NCBI GenBank assembly: GCA_035623515.1
Contig: DASPTH010000178.1
Location: 1-64,000 of the forward strand
Origin: DASPTH01 sp035623515
Lineage (GTDB): Bacteria > Actinomycetota > Acidimicrobiia > IMCC26256 > DASPTH01
Direction of reading: 5' to 3'
Length of the DNA stretch: 64,000 nucleotides
In this document: piece by piece, positions 60,614-64,000 of the stretch
Numbering within the stretch: position 1 is the first letter of the stretch
How the letters are laid out: each line of letters opens with the position of its first letter
Program-made: the position numbers and the translations under genes
Notes under the pieces: generated by a model
The model's database searches: none
Told to the model about the DNA's origin: nothing
Seen by the model: only the letters and a program-made list of their open reading frames with translations

Positions 60614-61533
60614 CAGTCTTCGTCCCCGTGGAACTTCGGCGCCTCGTGGTGCTGGCGGGTGCGGCGCTCGATCTCCTCCTCTTCGGCCAGCAGGCGCTCG
60701 AGCTCGGGGTCGGCCTCCTTCACGAGGGGGCTCGCCTCTTCGGCGATCTCCTCGCCCTCGGTCTCGCCCGGCTGCGCCTCGGCGGCGAGGCGGCGGCGGC
60801 CACCGCCCGCGCTGACGACGCGGCGCGTCGGGCCCTGGCCCGAGGTGTCGCCGACCGCCATCGCGGCTTCCTTGCGGATCTTGTCCTCGGCGGCCGACTT
60901 GTAGGGGAGGATCTCGCCCTTGTAGATCCACACCTTCACGCCGATGCGACCGAACGTCGTGCGCGCTTCGGCCTCGCCGTAGTCGATGTCGGCGCGCAAC
61001 GTGTGGAGCGGCACGCGGCCCTCCCGGTACGACTCCTTCCGCGACATCTCCGCGCCCCCCAGGCGGCCGCTGCACTGCACGCGAATGCCCTGCGCCCCCG
61101 CCTTCATCGCCGTCTGCAACGCACGTTTCATCGCGCGACGGAACGACACCCGGCCGGTGAGCTGATCGGCCACACCCTGTGCGATCAACGTGGCGTCGAG
61201 TTCGGGCTTCGCGATCTCCTGGATGTTGAAGTGGATCTTCGGGTTCCCGGTGATCTTGAGCAACCCGGCGCGCAACCGGTCCGCTTCTGCGCCACGACGG
61301 CCGATGACGATGCCGGGACGTGCCGTGTAGACGTCGACACGGAGCCGGTCGCGTGTCCGCTCGATCTCGACGCGCCCGACGGCGGCACGTTCGAGCTCAT
61401 TGCGCAGGTAGTCGCGGATCTTCCAGTCCTCGATCAGCTGGTCGCGGTACTCCGCGTCCTCGGCGAACCAGCGCGACTTCCAATCGGTCGTGATGCCGAG
61501 GCGGAATCCATACGGGTTGACCTTCTGTCCCAT
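60613..61533 (-). CDS. rpsC: 30S ribosomal protein S3 with acidic C-terminal tail
   Basis: The product has 306 residues; the usual core of about 215 residues is complete: GQKVNPYGFRLGITTDWKSR, RPGIVIGRRGAEADRLRAGL (KH domain), GRLGGAEMSRKESYREGRVP, LHTLRADIDYGEAEARTTFG. The last 75 residues are an added Glu-rich tail (EAQPGETEGEEIAEEAS, LERLLAEEEEIERRTRQHHE). Long S3 tails are known in actinobacteria, but this one is strongly acidic and His-ended. Confidence 0.96.
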   Translation of the reverse strand: MGQKVNPYGFRLGITTDWKSRWFAEDAEYRDQLIEDWKIRDYLRNELERAAVGRVEIERTRDRLRVDVYTARPGIVIGRRGAEADRLRAGLLKITGNPKIHFNIQEIAKPELDATLIAQGVADQLTGRVSFRRAMKRALQTAMKAGAQGIRVQCSGRLGGAEMSRKESYREGRVPLHTLRADIDYGEAEARTTFGRIGVKVWIYKGEILPYKSAAEDKIRKEAAMAVGDTSGQGPTRRVVSAGGGRRRLAAEAQPGETEGEEIAEEASPLVKEADPELERLLAEEEEIERRTRQHHEAPKFHGDED

Positions 61534-62196
61534 CTACTCACCGTCCTCGTGCTCGCTCCGCTCGCCCGAGGCCGGCGAGGACGCATCCTCGGCGTCCGGT
61601 ACCTCGGCGGTGTCTGCTTCTCTCTCGACCTCGTTTTCGACGGTCTCGGTCTCGTCGAAGTCTTCGGAGCCCCAGTCGAGGCCTTCCGTTTCCTCGAGCG
61701 CTTCCTCCGCCTCGATCTCGTCCTCGTCGTGGTCGTGGTCGTGGTCATGTGCTTCGGCTCGCGCCCGACGGCGGCTGGCGGCCACCCGCCGCCGTCTGCT
61801 CACGCGCGCCGGGCCCGCCACCGCCGCTTCGCGGGCCCGCCGACGTTCGAGGGCTTCGTCGTCGTAACGCGCGACGACGATGGTGACGTGGCTCGTGCGC
61901 TTCTTGATCCGACCGTAGCGACCCCGGGCCCGCGGCCGTCCTCGCTTGAGCGTCGGGCCCTCGTCCACGAACGCGCGCGCCACGAACAGCTCGTCGTCGG
62001 ACATGTTGTCGTTGTGCATCGCGTTGGCGATCGCCGAGTCGAGCAGCTTCATCACCGGTTCGGCCGGACCCCGTTCGCAGAAACGCAGGATCTCGCGCGC
62101 TTCGTTGACGTCCTGGCCCGCGATGAGGCGCAGCACCTGCCGGATCTTCGGCGGCGATGCGCGGTAGTAGCGGAGGCGGGCGGCGGTCTCGGGCAT
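61534..62196 (-). CDS. rplV: 50S ribosomal protein L22 with long acidic/His-Asp tail
   Basis: The ATG at 62196 shares a base with the rpsS stop. The product has 220 residues; ordinary L22 is about 110-120. The first 115 are normal (ARLRYYRASPPKIRQVLRLI, GRYGRIKKRTSHVTIVVARY). A basic Arg stretch follows (RRRRVAASRRRARAEA), then HDHDHDHDEDE and about 65 residues rich in Glu and Asp. The tail starts on the solvent side after the conserved beta hairpin. The HD repeat is made of 6-base tandem units in the DNA. Confidence 0.95.
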   Translation of the reverse strand: MPETAARLRYYRASPPKIRQVLRLIAGQDVNEAREILRFCERGPAEPVMKLLDSAIANAMHNDNMSDDELFVARAFVDEGPTLKRGRPRARGRYGRIKKRTSHVTIVVARYDDEALERRRAREAAVAGPARVSRRRRVAASRRRARAEAHDHDHDHDEDEIEAEEALEETEGLDWGSEDFDETETVENEVEREADTAEVPDAEDASSPASGERSEHEDGE

Positions 62197-62474
62197 CAGC
62201 GGCGGCTCGATCGCTCTTGCCCGGCGTGATACCGGAAGGTGCGCGTGGGTGCGAACTCCCCGAGCTTGTGGCCGACCATCGCCTCGGTGAGGTACACGGG
62301 CACATGCTTGCGGCCGTCGTGCACCGCGATCGTGTGGCCCACCATGTCCGGGGTGATGGTGGATCGGCGAGACCAGGTCTTGATCACCCTGCGTTCGCCG
62401 GACGCGTTCATCGCGTCGACCTTCTTCTGCAGGTGGTCGTCGACGAACGGCCCCTTCTTCAAGCTGCGCGGCAT
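62196..62474 (-). CDS. rpsS: 30S ribosomal protein S19
   Basis: The ATG at 62474 gives 92 residues: PRSLKKGPFVDDHLQKKVDA, VIKTWSRRSTITPDMVGHTI, AVHDGRKHVPVYLTEAMVGH and KLGEFAPTRTFRYHAG. It lies between rplB and rplV. Confidence 0.97.
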   Translation of the reverse strand: MPRSLKKGPFVDDHLQKKVDAMNASGERRVIKTWSRRSTITPDMVGHTIAVHDGRKHVPVYLTEAMVGHKLGEFAPTRTFRYHAGQERSSRR

Positions 62475-62476
62475 GG

Positions 62477-63313
62477 CTACCTCCGGGCCCCGCGGCCGCG
62501 ACGGCGGCGGATGATGAGCTCGTCGGACTTCTTGCCCTTCTTGCGGGTGCGCCCCTCGGGCTTGCCCCACGGCGACACGGGGTGGCGGCCGCCCGAGCTC
62601 TTGCCTTCGCCCCCACCGAGCGGGTGGTCGATCGGGTTCATGGCGACACCACGGACATGGGGCCGCTTGCCCTGCCAGCGGGCCCGCCCGGCCTTGCCCA
62701 CCTTCACGAGCGCCGCTTCGGGATTGCCCACCGAGCCCACCGTGCCGCGGCAGTCGATGGGGACCCGGCGCATCTCGGTGGACGGCAGCCGCAAGGTGGC
62801 GAACTGGCCCTCCTTGGCCACGAGCTGGATCGCGGCGCCCGCGCCCCGGCCGAGCTTGCCGCCCGCACCCGGCTTGATCTCGACGTTGTGCACGGTCGTG
62901 CCGACCGGGATGTACCGCAACGGCAACGCGTTGCCGGGCCGGATCTCCGAACCCTGCCCGCTCTGGAGCAGATCGCCGACCTCCACACCGGTGGGAGCGA
63001 GGATGTAGCGCTTCTCGCCGTCGAGGTAGTGCAGGAGCGCGATCCGTGCATTGCGGTTGGGGTCGTACTCGACCGACGCCACCTTCGCGGGGACACCGTC
63101 CTTGTCGCGACGGAAGTCGACGACGCGGTACTTGCGCTTGTGACCACCGCCCCGATGGCGCGAAGTCATGCGACCGTACGCATTGCGGCCGCCGGTGCGC
63201 GGCTTGGCCTTGGTGAGCGACTTCTCGGGCTCGTCGCGCGTGATCTCGGCGAAGTCGGCGACGGTTTGGAAACGCCGTCCCGGGCTCGTGGGCTTGCGCT
63301 TGCGTACCGGCAT
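62477..63313 (-). CDS. rplB: 50S ribosomal protein L2
   Basis: The product has 278 residues: KSLTKAKPRTGGRNAYGRMT, RHRGGGHKRKYRVVDFRRDK, GDLLQSGQGSEIRPGNALPL, GRARWQGKRPHVRGVAMNPI and DHPLGGGEGKSSGGRHPVSP, including the histidine near the peptidyl transferase centre (residue in MNPIDHP). Confidence 0.97.
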   Translation of the reverse strand: MPVRKRKPTSPGRRFQTVADFAEITRDEPEKSLTKAKPRTGGRNAYGRMTSRHRGGGHKRKYRVVDFRRDKDGVPAKVASVEYDPNRNARIALLHYLDGEKRYILAPTGVEVGDLLQSGQGSEIRPGNALPLRYIPVGTTVHNVEIKPGAGGKLGRGAGAAIQLVAKEGQFATLRLPSTEMRRVPIDCRGTVGSVGNPEAALVKVGKAGRARWQGKRPHVRGVAMNPIDHPLGGGEGKSSGGRHPVSPWGKPEGRTRKKGKKSDELIIRRRRGRGARR

Positions 63314-63316
63314 CGT

Positions 63317-63613
63317 TCAGCTCCCGAAGATCTCGATGCGATCGCCGGCCGCGAGCGACACGACCGCTCGCTTCGAACCGGCGCGGGTGCCATAGGTTCC
63401 GGTACGCCGGTTGCGCTTGCGCTTGCCCTTGCGGTTGAGCGTGTTCACGTTGGTGACATGCACACCGAAGATCTCCTCGACCGCGCGCTTGATCTCGATC
63501 TTGTTGGCATCGGGTGCGACGAGAAACGTGTAGATGTTCGCGTCGAACGCCGCGTATGACTTCTCGGAGACGACCGGCCGGATGATGATGTCGCGGGGGG
63601 CTTTCGCGGTCAT
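63317..63613 (-). CDS. rplW: 50S ribosomal protein L23
   Basis: The product has 98 residues: PRDIIIRPVVSEKSYAAFDA, NIYTFLVAPDANKIEIKRAV, EEIFGVHVTNVNTLNRKGKR. Its ATG overlaps the rplD stop (ATGA). It forms the SRP and trigger-factor docking site at the exit tunnel. Confidence 0.97.
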   Translation of the reverse strand: MTAKAPRDIIIRPVVSEKSYAAFDANIYTFLVAPDANKIEIKRAVEEIFGVHVTNVNTLNRKGKRKRNRRTGTYGTRAGSKRAVVSLAAGDRIEIFGS

Positions 63614-64000
63614 TCGGGATCACCCGCTTGTTCGTCGGGCGCGGTCCCGTTCACCTCGCGCTCGCCGAAGTGCGCGACGGTCGCGTCGAGCGTCGCCTTG
63701 CTGAACACCAACCAGTCGCTGACCAGCACGTCGTACGCGTTGAGCTCGCGCGGCAGCACGAGCTGCACCCGGTCACCCAGGTTGCGGAACGACCTCCACA
63801 CTGCTTCTTCGGTGTTGTCGAGTACGACGAGCACCCGTTCGTCGCGTTCGGCCTTGGTGCGGAGCCCGAGCGCCCCCAGGATCTCGACGGCGTCCTTCGT
63901 GCGCGGCTCGTCGATGCCCCACTCGTCCACGACGAGGACCTTGCCGTCGGCGGCACGATCTGAGAGTGCCGAGCACAGGGCCAAGCGGATCATCTTCTTC
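63610..64000 (-). CDS. rplD: 50S ribosomal protein L4 (5' part outside window)
   Basis: About 130 C-terminal residues are visible and the frame is still open at the window edge. IRLALCSALSDRAADGKVLV, TKDAVEILGALGL, VLVVLDNTEEAVWRSFRNLG and LNAYDVLVSDWLVFSKATLD are typical of the L4 C-terminal half. A tail of about 15 residues (NGTAPDEQAGDPE) ends the protein. Confidence 0.95.
   Translation of the reverse strand, partial: KKMIRLALCSALSDRAADGKVLVVDEWGIDEPRTKDAVEILGALGLRTKAERDERVLVVLDNTEEAVWRSFRNLGDRVQLVLPRELNAYDVLVSDWLVFSKATLDATVAHFGEREVNGTAPDEQAGDPE

Overview
This is a high-GC actinobacterial chromosome segment. The gene content (DUF3039 and DUF3817 proteins, GuaB3, zinc-type S14, an L13-S9-glmM-acpS run, frequent GTG starts and 4-base ATGA/GTGA or 1-base TGATG gene overlaps) fits the class Acidimicrobiia, but that placement is an inference because no rRNA marker lies in the window. 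No tRNA, rRNA, insertion sequence, phage gene or CRISPR array was recognised, and no gene-free stretch exceeds about 250 bases.

Layout. Bases 1-8100 hold the end of a UvrD/RecB-family helicase-nuclease, DUF3817/DUF3039 genes, mltG, an HD-domain hydrolase, an acyl-CoA-synthetase homologue that has lost its catalytic motifs, and a translationally coupled pair encoding an anchored Ala/Pro-rich protein and a GAF-GGDEF diguanylate cyclase. A CRP-like palindrome separates that pair from a metallo-beta-lactamase protein with three rhodanese domains (8229-9995). glpD and a secreted S33 peptidase follow. Bases 13251-22807 are mainly central metabolism on the minus strand: mdh, a J-domain protein, icd, folD, purH, purN and sucCD. 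Bases 23464-30753 hold pcrA, dtd, class I aldolase, guaA, guaB3 and a NUDIX hydrolase. groES with a CIRCE operator sits at 30852-31236.

A long minus-strand run starts from a probable promoter at 44286-44257: rplM, rpsI, glmM, a 1134-residue GlmS-like protein, acpS, nnr, an alpha/beta hydrolase, a P1 peptidase, a family 4 uracil-DNA glycosylase, tsaE, tsaB, rimI and tsaD. It ends in a hairpin just before groES. It joins ribosome and cell-wall precursor synthesis (GlmS-like, GlmM) with the t6A tRNA modification genes.

The S10-spc-alpha ribosomal superoperon fills the right end (64000 down to 49155, minus strand) from a truncated rplD to rplQ, including secY, adk, map, infA, rpmJ and rpoA. It continues into truA and a ferritin-like/VIT1 fusion. 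Immediately downstream lies the most unusual locus: three tightly coupled small genes (47089-45812) for a RING-like double treble-clef zinc protein, a UBC-fold E2-like protein without any cysteine, and a zinc-ribbon/proline-rich/two-helix membrane protein. This looks like a bacterial ubiquitin-type or UEV-type module.

Other unusual features are acidic and His-Asp tails on S3 and L22, an apparently circularly permuted alkaline-phosphatase-superfamily enzyme, and a family of CTCGCTC-rich spacers. Some of these spacers share a palindromic core with compensatory changes, and they sit mainly in gaps of the ribosomal operon.
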